From NCBI GenBank assembly GCA_033002965.1, contig JAURVB010004724.1:124001-188000 (forward strand): a stretch of DNA of 64,000 nt, given 5' to 3'. The position numbers were made by a program, and so were the translations under genes. A model generated the notes under the pieces. That model searched no databases and was not told where the DNA came from. It worked only from the letters and a program-made list of their open reading frames with translations. Shown here piece by piece: positions 1 to 12,130 of this stretch (within the stretch, counting starts at the first letter, position 1; every line of letters starts with the position of its first letter). The DNA comes from Piper betle. Taxonomy: Eukaryota > Streptophyta > Magnoliopsida > Piperales > Piperaceae.

Positions 1-3000
1 CTTAACCGAATATGTTTGGTCCTAGAATGAAATGCCGAGTTCTTGGCTAAATGGATTGCACTTTGACTATCACTGCACAACCTGCAATCAACCCCATTAA
101 AACCTAACTCATTCATTAAAGTTTTAATCCAAATATATTCCTTGCTAGCTCTTGTAGCAGCCACATATTCAGCTTCAGTTGAAGAAAGAGCAACTATCTT
201 TTGCAATTTAGAAACCTAACTTTCCGCGGTTCCACCAACTGTAAAGATGTATCCAGATGTACTCCTGCCATTGTCTCTATTTCCACCATGGTCCGAGTCC
301 ACATAACCTTGCACATCAATATTATCACCCCCAAAACACAAACAGTAATTAGAAGTTCCTTTCAAGTACCTGAAAATCCATTTCACTGCCTCCCAGTGTT
401 CTTTTCCTGGGTTCATCATGAATCTTCTCACTACTCCCACTGCATGTGCAATATCTGGTCTTGTACACACCATAGCATACATAAGACTTCCAATAGCTGA
501 AGCATAAGGCACCTTTTTCATGTGAGCTTTATCCTCTTCACTCTTAGCACCTTGTTCTTTGGACAATTGGAAACTACCCAAAGTAGTAGTCATCGGCTTG
601 GATTCATTCATGTTGAATCTCTCAAGAACTTTCTTCACATACCCTTCTTGAGATAACCACAACTTCTTGTTCTTCTTGTCTCGGGTAATTTGCATCCCAA
701 GAAGTTGTTTTACTTCACCCAAATCCTTCATGGAATAACTCTTGGCCAACCTCATCTTGAGACAAACAATTTTCTCCATACAAGTCCCTGCAACAAGCAT
801 GTCATCTACATACAAAGTTAAAATAATATAATCTCCATCATTAAACTTTTGTAGATATACACAGTGGTCCGAATTGCTCCTAGTAAATCCATTATCCAAC
901 AGAAACTTGTCAAATTTCAATTACCACTGTCTTGGTGCTTGTTTGAGTCCATATAAACTCCTCTTCAATTTGCACACCATATTTTCTTTACATTTGACTT
1001 CAAATCCTTTTGGTTGTTCCACATAGATCTCCTGCTCCAAATCACCATAAAGGAAAGCTATATTTACATCAAGCAGCTCTAAATACAACCCCTTTATAGC
1101 CACAATACTCAAAATAATTCATAGAAGTCATTTTTACAACAGGTGCGAAAATCAATCCCTTCTCTTTGACCAAAACCTTTCACCACAAGTCTTGCCTTAT
1201 ACCTTTGTACATCACCGGCTTTAGACTTTGGTTTTCCTGCATCAGTATACAAAACATGTTGTACAATTAAATTTAATTTTTGAGTAGGCTTTCTAACCCT
1301 TGTGCTCCTGCTTGGTTCATGAGCAACAACTATCTCTTGTGGTGGCTCTCAGTCATCAATTTCAACTTCTGCATCAGAATATTCAGAATCTGATTCATCA
1401 TCATTTGGTTGATTAGCCTAAGACTCACCTTCTTGTTCAGTCTCTTCAGAAGATAATCGTTCCTCATCACGGAACAAATCCTTGATTTTTAGCACTTGGC
1501 ATCTCTTCATCTGTCTCATCAAGCTCCATATACTCTTTTTCTTTTGACTCCTCATTCTTTTCTTCTTTCATGTCTTTGTACATGCACTCTTCATTAAATA
1601 CAACATCCCAACTTCGAAACACCTTGTTGTTTTCGAAATCCCACATCCGGTAACCATACTCATCACCTCCATATCCAAGAAATACACATTTGCGGGACCC
1701 TGTATCAAGCTTATTTCTTGATTCCCTGTCAACATGTGTATATGCAATACAACCAAAGACTTTAGAAAAAGAGTAGTCAACTTTCTTACCAGACCATACC
1801 TCTTCCGATATTTTTCCATCTAAGGCGCTTGATGGACTTCGGTTTATTAGATAGACAGCTGTATCCACTGTGGCACCCCAAAGATGCAAAGGGAGTCCAG
1901 CATGAACCCTCATGCTTCTCGCTCACTCTAGGATGGTCCTTTTCATTCTCTTCGCCACCCCATTCTGTTGTGGTGTCCTTGGCACTGTCTTGATCCTACT
2001 AATTCCCCATTGTTCACAATAGGAGTCAAACAACTTATTGCAATATTCTCCACTATTATCCGACAGAAGACATTTCAGTCTTAAACCTGTTTCATTCTCA
2101 ACTCGGGCTTTCCACATCTTGAAAATGTTAAAGACATCTGATTTTTCTTAATAGTGTAGATCCACATTTTCCTACTAAAATCATCAATGAAGGTAACAAA
2201 ATAAAGATTACCTCCAAATGATATATCATGGGCTGGTCCCCAAACATCCATATGAACCAACTCCAACCATTTGGATTTCATCTCTCGCCCACCCTTTGTA
2301 AAGCTGACCCGTTTTTGTTTACCTAAAACACAGTCTTCATAAAAACCAAAGTTAGCATCAATTATACCTGTCAAAACCTTTTTGGAATATAAGATCCACA
2401 TCCCACTCTCGCTCAAGTGACCAAGCCTTCTATGCCATAACGTTGTTATGTCATTTTTCTCAGCTACCAAAGAAACAAACTGATCTACCTTGGTAGACAA
2501 TGGGTAAAGTGTACCCATTGCCTTCCCCTTGATCACCACCAATGCTCCTTTGCTGATCTTCCACTGATTATTTTCGAATGTGATCCTATTGCCCTCTTGG
2601 TTCAGCTTCTTAACAAATATAAGATTTTTCTTTAATTCAGGTATATACCTAACCTCCTTGAGAATAAGTTTACCTTCATCATGCATCTTCAAATGAATTA
2701 ATCCTTTACCTTCAATTCTGCACTTCTGACCATTGCCAATTGTTACATATCCACAATCACTCTTGACAAAATTACAAAACCATTCTTTGTGAGAAGTACA
2801 ATGAAATGAAGCACCTGAATCAATATACCGTGTATCTATGTTGTAATCAACATGAGCAAATAAACAAAATTTCTGTTCATGACCATCAACAACATTAGCT
2901 ACATTCTTGACTCGCTCGGGACAATCCTTCTTTAAATGTCCTTCCTTGTCACAAAACCAACAAGTAGGCTTACCCTTGAATTTTCTTTTGGATTTAGAGC

Positions 3001-3670
3001 GCCCTCCGTTCTTAGGACCTCTACTTTGACTTCTTCCTCTTTCTTTGCCCTTTCTTTTGTCCACCGACAAAGTTGTGCCCGAGATGGACGGTGTGCTATC
3101 TACCATGCTTCTCTTCATCATCTCCTGATTCAAGATTGCACCTAGCACTTCATCAAACTTTAGTTTTTCTTTTGATGCATTACTTATAGATGTAATTACC
3201 GTATCCCAATTCTCCGGCAAAGAACACATGAATATTAAAGATTTAATATCTTCACTAAAAGTCAACTCCACGAATTCAAGTTGTGCCCAAATTTTATTGA
3301 AATCATTCAAATGATTAGCAATAGATTTACCTTCGGGCATCCTTAAAAGAGACGAGCTTCCTCAACAAAAATAACATGTTAGAGGCTGATGACTTCTCAT
3401 AAACACCAGCTAATGCGTCCATCAACCCTTTGACAGTCGTCTGCTTGGAGACATTAAACGCCACCGAATGTGTTAAACACAATCGGACGATGGCTAACGC
3501 TCACCTATCTAATAAGGCCACTCCTCGGCTGACATCACTTCTGGCTTGGTACCTACAAACGGTTGATGTAGTTGCTTCTCGTATAGATGATCCTCAATCT
3601 GTATCCTCCACCATTGATAATTTGTTCCATCAAATTTCTCAATTTTCCTAGTCTTGGAACTGTCCGCCAT
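1..3670 (-). pseudogene. Copia gag-pol polyprotein, inactivated
   Basis: The gag start codon is near 3668-3670. It is followed by a gag region with an early in-frame TAG and then an open stretch 2081-3340. That stretch holds a zinc knuckle (CWFCDKEGHLKKDC), a protease motif (YIDSGASFH), the integrase zinc-binding signature (LWHRRLGHL) and the first two catalytic aspartates (HMDVWGP, FIDDFSRK). The remaining integrase is at 1923-2117, where the usual NGVAER reads NGVAKR, losing the third catalytic acid. Reverse transcriptase follows, split by one in-frame stop between 921 and 920, with the active-site motif YVDD intact. RNase H continues to the window edge. The 1113-1466 stretch is frameshifted. 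Confidence 0.92.
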
Positions 3671-3731
3671 GACTCCCACTCAAATGAAGATCCGATTGAA
3701 TGAGACCCAAAATTCCCACAGACAGTGCAAT

Positions 3732-4267
3732 TGTTGAGAAAATCCCCAAAATTGGAGATCAACCACAGCAAACAAAAGTAATGGGAAAATAAGACCTGAA
3801 ATAAGATAAAACAAAACCACAAAAGAGCAGCGATTTAACTTGGAAAACCCTCCTTCAATCGAGAGTTAAAAACCACGGGCAACAACGAACAATTCACTGC
3901 ATCAACAAAAGATTACAGTCATCAAATATATATAGAGATGTATAAGAATATTACTCACACACCCTATACTATTGAGATTACAAGATTTCACTCTCTCTCA
4001 ATACTCTGTATAAGATAAACTCGTGAATATTTTTCTCTCTTCTTTTATCTTTATATCTCCCTCTATCTCTCTTTTCCATATCTTTTCTTCTGCTTGTCTT
4101 GCCTCCTTAGAATGAGGCAAATGAAGCTCAATTTATAGAGAAGCTTTGAGACCCTTCAATCTCCATGGAACAACTAACAGCCACCTCTGTTAATATTTCG
4201 AGATTCCTTTAGTATTCTGAGTGTGACAATGAGCTACATATCATTAATACAATTACACATATTAACA
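3732..4267 (-). repeat. 5' LTR of the Copia element
   Basis: On the minus strand the segment begins TGTTAATATG and ends CTCAACA, giving TG...CA ends, and it sits directly upstream of gag. Length is 536 bp. The other LTR is outside the window, so the edges rest on terminal motifs and position only. Confidence 0.7.
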
Positions 4268-4432
4268 TTTCACACATGGTGTACCATACTCTCCAAATGG
4301 AGAAAATTGCATGCCCTTTTTAGAATAATATACCGTGAAGTATGTATTACACAATAGATTATCCTCAATCGAAGTCCATGGAAAATTGCTATTTGTAATT
4401 ATCGCACATAATATCAGTTGGAGCCCACAACT

Positions 4433-4511
4433 CACAAACATCATTGGAATGAGGTAGATAGTTGGAGATGAAAAATCAGTCAATCCAAACAAACACCTTT
4501 TTGGTGCAATC
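4433..4511 (-). pseudogene. Duplicated scrap of the F-box gene 3' end
   Basis: This stretch is clearly similar to 8847-8925, just downstream of and across the stop codon of the F-box gene. Shared strings include ACAAACATCATTGGAATGAG and CCAAACAAACACCTT, with several substitutions and small indels between. It lies between a Copia LTR and a Gypsy fragment, so it looks like the remains of another F-box copy whose body was lost or displaced. It has no coding capacity. Confidence 0.75.
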
Positions 4512-5610
4512 TCAGCCTTACCATGAAAAAGCTCCTCAGGAAATGTTAATGCAATTCATGCAAAGTCAGCAAGCTTCTATTAAGAATTTGGAAATTCAAA
4601 TGGGTCAGATTGCTAGTGCATTGAATAATAGGCTATAAGGTGAACTCCCTAGTGATACTTAAAATCATAGGGGAGAGGGAAAATAATGCAAACCCATTAC
4701 ATCAAGAAATGGTAAGGAATTAGAAAATCCTAATAAAGAAAAGACACTGATTCCCATGGCTGATCTAGGAGAGGTTGAACAAAGAGAAGAAACAAGGATG
4801 GATTGGCAAAAGTCTTGCCACCTAAGGGTTCAATTGATCAACCTAACAAATACTTCAGAATTCCATATCCTCAAAGACTACAGAAAAGGAAACAAGAGAC
4901 AAATTTTAGCAATTCTTGGAGGTGTCTAAGAAGCTATCTATAAACATTCCATTTGCCGAAGCACTAGAGAAGATGCCAATCTATACTAAATTCATGAAGC
5001 AAATATTATCTAAGAAGAAAAAGCTGAAGGAGTTTGAAATAATTTCCCTTAATGAAGAGTATAGTGCCATACTACAAAAGAAATTTCCACCAAAGCTGAA
5101 AGATCCAGGGAGGTTGAGAATATACTTGTGAAGGTAGACAAATTCATATTTTCAACTGATTTTGTGATTATGGATATGGAGAAGAGTCAAATGTACCAAT
5201 TATAGTCGGCAAAACATTTCTTGTCACTAGGAAGACATTGATAGATGTAGGTGCTGGTGAATTAATATTGAGAGTAGATAATGAGGAAGTGGTCTTCAAA
5301 CTTTTTAAGGCTATGCAATATTCAGAACAAACAGATGATTGTTTTTACAATGATGCAATCCATTCTCCTTCATCAGCAATGTTTGAAGAAATGTATCATA
5401 TGGACCCTTTAAAAACCACGTTAGTTTCTGATGTTAATGATTCTAATGATGAGGAGAAAGTGGAGTACTTGGCCGTGCTAAATTCTACTCCAACATTCGC
5501 TCGAGGTTTAGATATATTGGAGTCATTCTGTACCACAAAAGAACCACTTTTCACCCACAGAATTCAAATTCTCCAACAAAACATCTCAATTTTGGAGTTT
5601 TTTTTTTAAA
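4512..5610 (+). mobile_element. Ty3/Gypsy gag-protease relic
   Basis: Broken reading frames on the plus strand resemble the gag-protease junction of plant Ty3/Gypsy elements of the Athila/Tat type. At 4512-4640 there is a gag C-terminal motif (NLEIQMGQIASALNNR). At 4916-5131 there is the linker with INIPFAEALEKMP, KFMKQILSKKKKL and CSAILQKK-like text. At 5160-5610 there is a protease-derived stretch with VPIIVGKTFL and TLIDVGAGELILRV. Several stops and a frameshift near 5180 separate the pieces. The protease active-site DTG region, reverse transcriptase, integrase and LTRs are missing. Confidence 0.82.
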
Positions 5611-5870
5611 AAAAATTTGAAAGTGCATATAGGCAAACTTCCTTCGAGCATGCAAGAGCTAAAAATAATCTAGTTCTAAACAAGCACACAAAGACACCCA
5701 ATTTCAGTTTCGTTCCAGAAATTTAAACTTGTTGTTCGGCATCAACAATCAAATAAATAATATCGAACATCTTTATCCCAGCAATCCCAAACACAAGGTT
5801 CTGAGTAGCAAGAGCTAAAAAGTCCAAATCATACCCATCATAGACAACTGAACAAAAGTAAGACACACCG

Positions 5871-6081
5871 CACCATAGACAACTCTGATCACCTATTCAA
5901 CATCGAATTATACACATCGAAATTACAAAGAGAACAAAAAATAGTAGATGCGTACTGCAGAAGGAGGCATACTGCATAAAACTAAAGAAAACTGAAGAAA
6001 AGTAAGAAGCACAACACCATAGACAACTCGGATCACCTATTCAACATGGAATTATACACATCCAAATTGCAAAGATAACAA
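5871..6081 (+). repeat. Short direct repeat pair, about 67 bp each
   Basis: Positions 5871-5937 and 6015-6081 are near-identical, beginning CACCATAGACAACTC and ending in an A-rich stretch. They are offset by 144 bp. They may be a local tandem duplication. No gene is recognisable in 5611-6097. Confidence 0.75.
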
Positions 6082-6097
6082 GAAAAGGAGGCGCGGA

Positions 6098-6571
6098 ATG
6101 CGGAAGGTGGCGAGGGTGTCATGGAAGAGGAGGGACTGCAGGTTTCTTCTGGGGACTTTGTTGTACGCCTGGCGGTATGTTGCCCAATTCGGAACAAGCA
6201 AAAGGGTAGGTGGCGATGAGGGTGAACACTTCCCACAGACCCAGGTGGTGGCACCTCTCCAACGCCTCCATCACATGTCTAGATGGCGAAGCAAAGCTAA
6301 GCTAAGCACCGAAGAAATGAAAGACGCCATTAAAATGAGAACAAAAAGCTCTAGGGTGAAGAAGAAGGTGGAAAAAGTAGTCCGACACTTGTACGATCGC
6401 AAAGATTTGGAGATTTTCGATGCACTTGTGCCAAATCCAGCTACAAAAACTCTACGAGCTTCAAAAGATAATATAGCATATTGTGGGATGCTGGGGCCCT
6501 TGGGCAATAAAAATTTGAGCAGTTACAGGTGGGTTTTGAAGAAGCCTGGCGTCAAACATTGTAGCGTTTAA
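6098..6571 (+). CDS. Unrecognised 157-residue open frame
   Basis: This is the longest uninterrupted frame in the 5.6-8.8 kb interval. I do not recognise the product. The second half (from about residue 59) is charged and lysine-rich (KMRTKSSRVKKKVEKVVRH) and ends in a cysteine- and valine-containing tail. The first half overlaps open minus-strand frames, so the ORF may be partly chance. No introns, signal peptide or membrane segment are evident. It could be a fragment of a transposon-borne or host gene. Confidence 0.2.
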   Translation: MRKVARVSWKRRDCRFLLGTLLYAWRYVAQFGTSKRVGGDEGEHFPQTQVVAPLQRLHHMSRWRSKAKLSTEEMKDAIKMRTKSSRVKKKVEKVVRHLYDRKDLEIFDALVPNPATKTLRASKDNIAYCGMLGPLGNKNLSSYRWVLKKPGVKHCSV

Positions 6572-8846
6572 GAAATTAACTCACACAGTTATCTAGCAAT
6601 TTTGACGAGTGATCTGTCTCTCATATTTGAAAGCATAAAACCTAAGATATACTAAATCAGTGTCGCCATTTCTGAGAGTGGCCATCCTCTGTGAACGGCT
6701 CCAGAAACCCAATAAACTGCAACAAAGAGAGGCTATAGTACTTAGCATTAGTATCAGTGTCCCATATCTTTACACGAGATGAGCCGTGATGTATAAATGT
6801 GAGTTTCTATATCTTATAAAATAGGTAGTCATTTTAGAATGAAGTATATGGGCAAATTTGCACATGAAGTATATGGGCTCTTTAACGCCCCCGTCTATTA
6901 TGGTATAGATATAATGTAGTTGATGATAGATCAAAAAAATTTAGGACCTTAGAGCCATCTACTGACCAGCGAGCATCATAACCATCAGCTACCCTTGCCT
7001 CCATCACACATCCACTTGAAGGAACACTGAGTTATCAAGAGCGTGATGCATTTCTGAGCAAGATTATTCCAGTCATAATCTGTAAGCAAAATTTTGAAGA
7101 TTAGTCTAGTGTGGAGTTATGTTCTAAAATGTGTAATTGTGTTGGGGTAGTGTATTGTGAGAGTGGGTACTGAGAAGAATAGAATATGTAAGTAGGATAG
7201 CTAAGCAAGCGAGCAAATCCGAGCTCAACTTGTGCTCGAACTAGACTTGAATAACTCAAAATTCATTTAAACTCGACTTGAGATCAAACAAGTTTTAAAC
7301 ATATAAGCTCGAAATTGGCTCAAAAATAAATAAAAATTACTATTTTAGAGTCGAGTTATTTTAGTTGAATTTAAGTTGAGCTGGATCGAGTTCAACTCTA
7401 GCATAGGTCCTCTTCTAGTTTCATCGTAATAAGTTTGAAGATCTCTTGTTTGAGGATCTCGTTTGCTATCTATAATGTAAAATTTTCAATTAATTTTTTA
7501 AAAAATATAAATGATATTCTCCATAATAACTATTAGATTGTTTTGATTTTATTATTTTCATACCAAATCATTGTTTTCTAAACAAAAAATTATACTACAG
7601 GTTATTTTAGACATCGAGTAGATTCGAGTCGAGAATTAAACCGAATCGAGTTTTTCGAGTCAAACTTGATATAGCTCGAAACCTACTCTATTGTAATTGA
7701 GTCGAATTGATTTTTTTATGATCAAGTTTCAAATCGGGTTTAAAAAATTAAACCTCCATACCTCATTGAGCTATCAAAAGAAAGTTATTTTTCACTTTGA
7801 AAAATGGGAAAAAATTGTGAAAGTAGAGTCCTTGAGAGGCTTCATATTTCATCTAAGGGCGACCTTAATTTTGTATAGCATTGAAGTTTTAAAATTTTGA
7901 GGCAAGGTAATTGTATTTTGGTAGATTCTTTCTTTTGTTTTTCATAAATTTTCTATTTCTTTCATCCTGACTAAACAATTTTTACCAAAGAAGGAAATAT
8001 GACAAAACTTACTTTACTAACTTATTTAACTTCTTAACTTAAAAATAAATCAATTTATAAATTTTTATCTTACATTTATAGAGTTTATGCTAATATAACT
8101 TTTATTTACTTGAATTTATTTTTTTAATTTATACTTTTGGATTTTATACTTAGGATTTCAAATAATAATTATTTAGTCTAAGAATACTTATTTATGATTT
8201 AAAAAATTAAATATCGAAAAAAATTAAATAGCAAAACAATGTTTTTCCAAAAGAAAACTAATATGCTTTTATTCCCTCTGTTCAAATTTATATTAGCAAA
8301 GTATTTGCAATTTTTTGATATTTTAATCTAATTTTGGTATTTTGTAGGAAATTTTATGTTATTTTCTAATTTGAAATTAGAGAAAATTTGGTTTTTGGAA
8401 TAATAATTTTAAATATTTAATGATTACATCAATTAGTCCAATCCTTTTTATACACATGTATGTACACGAATTGCACAATGGAAGGCTCAAAATTTTGTAG
8501 TATGAGTCGACTAGAATATGTTAACCTCTCAACAAAGAAATGAAACAATAGAACAGAAAGAATTTTTAAGTAGTTCCATGGGCCAAACGAAATTTTCATT
8601 TAAATAAGTTTTGCTCGCATTCCGGTACTTAAACATCTTACAAATTTGAATAAACACAAGTGGACTTTTTGTTTTTTTATTTCATTCAATTAGAATATTT
8701 CACATATTTTAAATCTTGAAAATGGCGTTTATAATGATCCAATTAAGAAATAAGCCTCATCGTTACATAAGAAATGTTGAAAAATAACGGACCAGCCAAG
8801 CCATTCTTGGGCCGAGGGCAATTGGGTTGCCCTTGATAGGCATACA
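6572..8846. other. Gene-free AT-rich interval with a TCGAG-rich repeat
   Basis: No supported gene was found. The stretch 7200-7700 is dense in short motifs such as CTCGAACT, TCGAGTTC and GAGTCGA in both orientations. The same texture occurs at 20691-21065, so this is probably a dispersed non-autonomous element, though I could not fix its ends. 7900-8450 is simple AT-rich sequence. Confidence 0.5.
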
Positions 8847-8927
8847 AACATCATTGGAATGAGGTAGATAGTCTGAGATAAAAATTCTGTCATTCCAAAC
8901 AAACACCTTATGGTGCAATCTCACCAT

Positions 8928-10121
8928 TTACCATGGAAGATAATTAACCCACATGGGAGGAGGAAATAGTTTCTTCCCTTTACCATTACGAGGTTTGATA
9001 ATTCCATTTGTTACGTCGAACACACCCATGTCATATCCATAAAATAATCCATCTTCCCGGCAGTATGGCGTAAGCGCATCATCCTCATCATCAGTGAAAT
9101 AAATGCAGTCGCTTTTGCATTCCTGTCCCTGTGAACTCCATGCTGGCATCGAGAAAGCTGTATTACGACCAACAAAGATTACGTGATTACTCAAGTCCTT
9201 AAGAGGTACCCACTCACGGCTAACAAAGTTCATCTTGTATACGGAGAATGATATGGTCCTGTACCAACTCTTCCGATCAACATCATGCTTTGTACCCAAA
9301 TCTTCCACATCAAAGCCAACTTCATCTTCGTCGTCCCCAGCTCCATTATCCTGGCCATCAAAATCATCAACAATGTTTAACCACCTTTCTACCAGCACAA
9401 GCTCTCCTACCAATTCAACAAGATATCTACCACCACGACTCAAAGTCCAATTCCTTTGAGGAACGGCAGCTATTGAAATTGACTTTGGATTCGGACCAAC
9501 GTCGCAAACAACTAAACCTTCCTGTCCAATCGCATAGAATTGGCCTTTGTAAAACATGATGCCCGTGTAATGAATTCCAGGATCATCCTCGATCAAACAC
9601 CATGAAGAATCACCTGGTTTAGCAAATGCCAGCCTTCTAAACCCTCCTTCAGAAACCATTACAGTGATATCCTCTGGTGTGCTGTTAATATTTTCAGAAG
9701 AAACAGCAGCTGCCCGAACATAAAATTCATGAATCAACTCCAACTGCGCTTCTCCTAACTTCGGAAATGATGTCATTGGCGGAAGTCGCAATCTCTTTCT
9801 TGAAAATGGATTTAACAAACTAATTTCAAAGTTTTGGTGCATAATAAAAAGCCACCCGCCATGAGAACCAAGACATACATCATTATCTGAAAGATGTATT
9901 TGACCCTTATAGAGTCTTTGCTCGGAAAGAGAGAAGAAGGAATTCGATTTTCCAGGGAACATGAGACCGGGAACGGGGCGAGGAAAGGAGGGGCGAATTT
10001 CCAAAGCCACTGATCTCCAAGAAGAACAAACAGCAGCAAAAGCAAGATGGTCTGGAACCTCTTTCAAATTTCTTGCAACCAACATCAACATGTCTGAATG
10101 AAGGCAACGCCAATCGGCCAT
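8928..10121 (-). CDS. F-box protein with DUF295 domain
   Basis: A single uninterrupted 397-residue frame starts MADWRCLHSDMLMLVARNL and ends VNYLPW. Residues about 1-45 form an F-box-like helical motif (VPDHLAFAAVCSSWRSVA), the part that binds SKP1 in SCF ubiquitin ligases. The rest is the DUF295/KIB1-like propeller-type region: LNPFSRKRLRLPPM near residue 105, and the family's C-terminal signature around CIYFTDDEDDAL and DMGVFDVTNGIIKP. An acidic insertion (about residues 255-270) is rich in D and E. As a family these are substrate-recognition subunits; the target here is unknown. The ATG is supported because a splice acceptor lies only 5 bases upstream, and because two truncated copies (15106 and 15686) share the same start. 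Length is normal for DUF295 F-box proteins. Confidence 0.9.
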   Translation of the reverse strand: MADWRCLHSDMLMLVARNLKEVPDHLAFAAVCSSWRSVALEIRPSFPRPVPGLMFPGKSNSFFSLSEQRLYKGQIHLSDNDVCLGSHGGWLFIMHQNFEISLLNPFSRKRLRLPPMTSFPKLGEAQLELIHEFYVRAAAVSSENINSTPEDITVMVSEGGFRRLAFAKPGDSSWCLIEDDPGIHYTGIMFYKGQFYAIGQEGLVVCDVGPNPKSISIAAVPQRNWTLSRGGRYLVELVGELVLVERWLNIVDDFDGQDNGAGDDEDEVGFDVEDLGTKHDVDRKSWYRTISFSVYKMNFVSREWVPLKDLSNHVIFVGRNTAFSMPAWSSQGQECKSDCIYFTDDEDDALTPYCREDGLFYGYDMGVFDVTNGIIKPRNGKGKKLFPPPMWVNYLPW

Positions 10122-10126
10122 TCTTG

Positions 10127-10883
10127 CTGCACAATGAAAATAAGGGTGGTCCTATTCTGAAATTCATAAAAATATATTTTTTAAAAAATTCTAGAAGCAT
10201 CCACATTCTTTCGACTAGTAATTAGAAAAAGTGGCCCAGGTATATAGACTTCGACAATTGAAGAAAGCAACTATCCATGTAAAAGGACGGAGTCTATATT
10301 CTTCCTCAATCAGAAAAATCATAGACACCTCGGATGACAAAAGAGACAAGTCAAACGACTCAAATATTAAACCAATTGCATGCAGATTCAAAGTTCTAAT
10401 TTTAGTGCATGTGTGATTATAGAATTTTTTGACTAGATTTTTTTTAAGAAAGCAATTTTTTCTAAACTAGAAAGAAAACAAAATCGTGGGTATATATGCC
10501 AAATTACGTCGTGCAACTAAGCAAAAAAATCAAAACACACAATTATACATCACCAAGGAAGTTGATAAAGTTTGATAATTTGAAAATTTCTAGGCAAACA
10601 ATCATCTGACGTCTAAATACAATTATTGCAGTAAAAGAAAGTAAATCATTAAGGATCATGTTGTCAACGAATAACAAAAAATCATTAAGGATCATGTTGT
10701 CGACGATAAATAAATAAAGAGGAATTAGGAATTTGTGGTAGGAGGCAAAATTGTGGTATAAAGAATCGATAAGGAAGGTGTATGCTCTAACTCCAACTCT
10801 GAAACAAAACTGCATTCAAATAAAGTAACTAGAAAAGCAAAAAGCGTGAAAAATAATAAAGGATAAAAAGCATAGAAACGTAC
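10127..10883 (-). other. Predicted 5'UTR intron of the F-box gene
   Basis: On the minus strand a donor (ATTTG|GTACGTTTC) at 10883 and an acceptor (TTCATTGTGCAG|CAAGAATG) at 10127-10128 bracket a 757-bp intron ending just before the start codon. The related copy upstream of 15686 keeps both signals, which supports the model. A non-coding first exon would lie immediately right of 10883. Confidence 0.6.
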
Positions 10884-11171
10884 CAAATTCTGGACAAAGG
10901 GAGTAAAAGAGAGTATTTGGGATGAATGGGAGAGGTTGCTCTGTTCTATACTGAATATTTAATTTATTATCATCTGCTAATGATATAAAGAGGGGTAGTT
11001 TTTTTTCTGGTGCTTAGTTACTATTTATAGATACTTTTTTTGAATTTACATTATTTTATCATGGATATAATCTTAACCGTTAAATTATTATAAAAAATGA
11101 GATTACATTTAAAACATTCCTAGTTTAACTATAACTATGAATTACGCGTTTCACATATTTATAAAAAGAGA

Positions 11172-12130
11172 GTGTTTGTACATATTTATCCAAAAAATAT
11201 TTATATTTATCCTGAGATTTAAACTTATCCATTCAAGGGATAGACTCTAGAGAATTGGTCTATGTTGATCTAAAACTACAGACGGGATAAACTCTAGAGA
11301 ATTGGTCTATATTATTCTAAAACTAGAAAAGCTGGCACCGAGAGGAAGCGTTGATAAGAGGCATGCCCGGACCTTGCTGTTTTGGAATACTGCTGCTGTC
11401 ATTGCTTAACAACATTACCAACTTGCCTCGCTGCTCTGTTCTTTTATTGTGAAAGCTTGTTGCGGGATGTTTGTCACTGCCTTGCTGCTTTGCCATGTAG
11501 AGAACCATCCCCATTGCTGCTGCGAGATAAGAGTCACCACCAGGAGTTTGCTGTTGATAAAGTCCGTAGAAGGGAGAAAGCAAAACAGAGTGGAAAACAG
11601 CAGCGGAGAGCTGATTTCACCGCAGTTTCCCGACCACCTCCGGTCGTTCCCAGCCCTTCGTGAGGTTCAAAGTGAAGGAGGAGAAGTGATCTACAAACCC
11701 AAACTAAGAACCGCCTTATTTCGTTGCTGAGATCGCTGGAAAAAATCGAGAACCTGCCGATCGGAGCAGCGTAGCACAAAAGTGCAGAAAAGTGTCTAAC
11801 TTTCCGGCATCCGACCGACCGACTGGAGCCGCCACTGACCTTTGACAACCGCCAAGACCTTCACCATTCTGTGATCTTGGGCGATCTCCGCCACCATCCG
11901 ACGCCAGAAAATGAGCTGCTGGAGCCACCAAACGCGCCGCCGCGTCACGCCGTAGTCGGGTCCGTCGTGCCCGTTTACTTCAGCCACTTCCGCATATTCG
12001 ACAGATCCGTGCCAGTCATTTACTACCAGATCTAGACTGCGCCGTGTCTGCGACCCGAGTTCGAGGTTGCGCACCGTGCACCACAGCAGACTGGTGTACG
12101 TAGCAAGAAAAGACAGCCTGCGCACGCTGC
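11172..12130 (+). repeat. Probable solo LTR, right edge uncertain
   Basis: It begins TGTTTGTACATATTTATCC followed by repeats of ATATTTATATTTATCC. This closely matches the start of the 3' LTR of the gag-PB1 element (TGTTTGGACATATTTATC on the minus strand from 22004). The stretch has two CTAGAGAATTGGTCTAT repeats (from about 11246 and 11294), then a GC-richer part. It contains open frames on both strands but no recognisable protein. I cannot identify the end or a target-site duplication, so 12130 is only where similarity in texture fades. Confidence 0.4.

Larger units (their letters stand above)
1..4267 (-). mobile_element. Ty1/Copia LTR retrotransposon, left-truncated by the window
   Basis: The element reads right to left: LTR (3732-4267), gag, protease, integrase, reverse transcriptase and RNase H, which is the Copia order. 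The window starts inside the RNase H region, so the 3' LTR and the far target-site duplication lie outside. The frame is interrupted repeatedly, so this copy cannot encode a working polyprotein. No clear tRNA-Met primer-binding site is visible next to the LTR, so that inner edge may be decayed or slightly misplaced. Confidence 0.93.
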
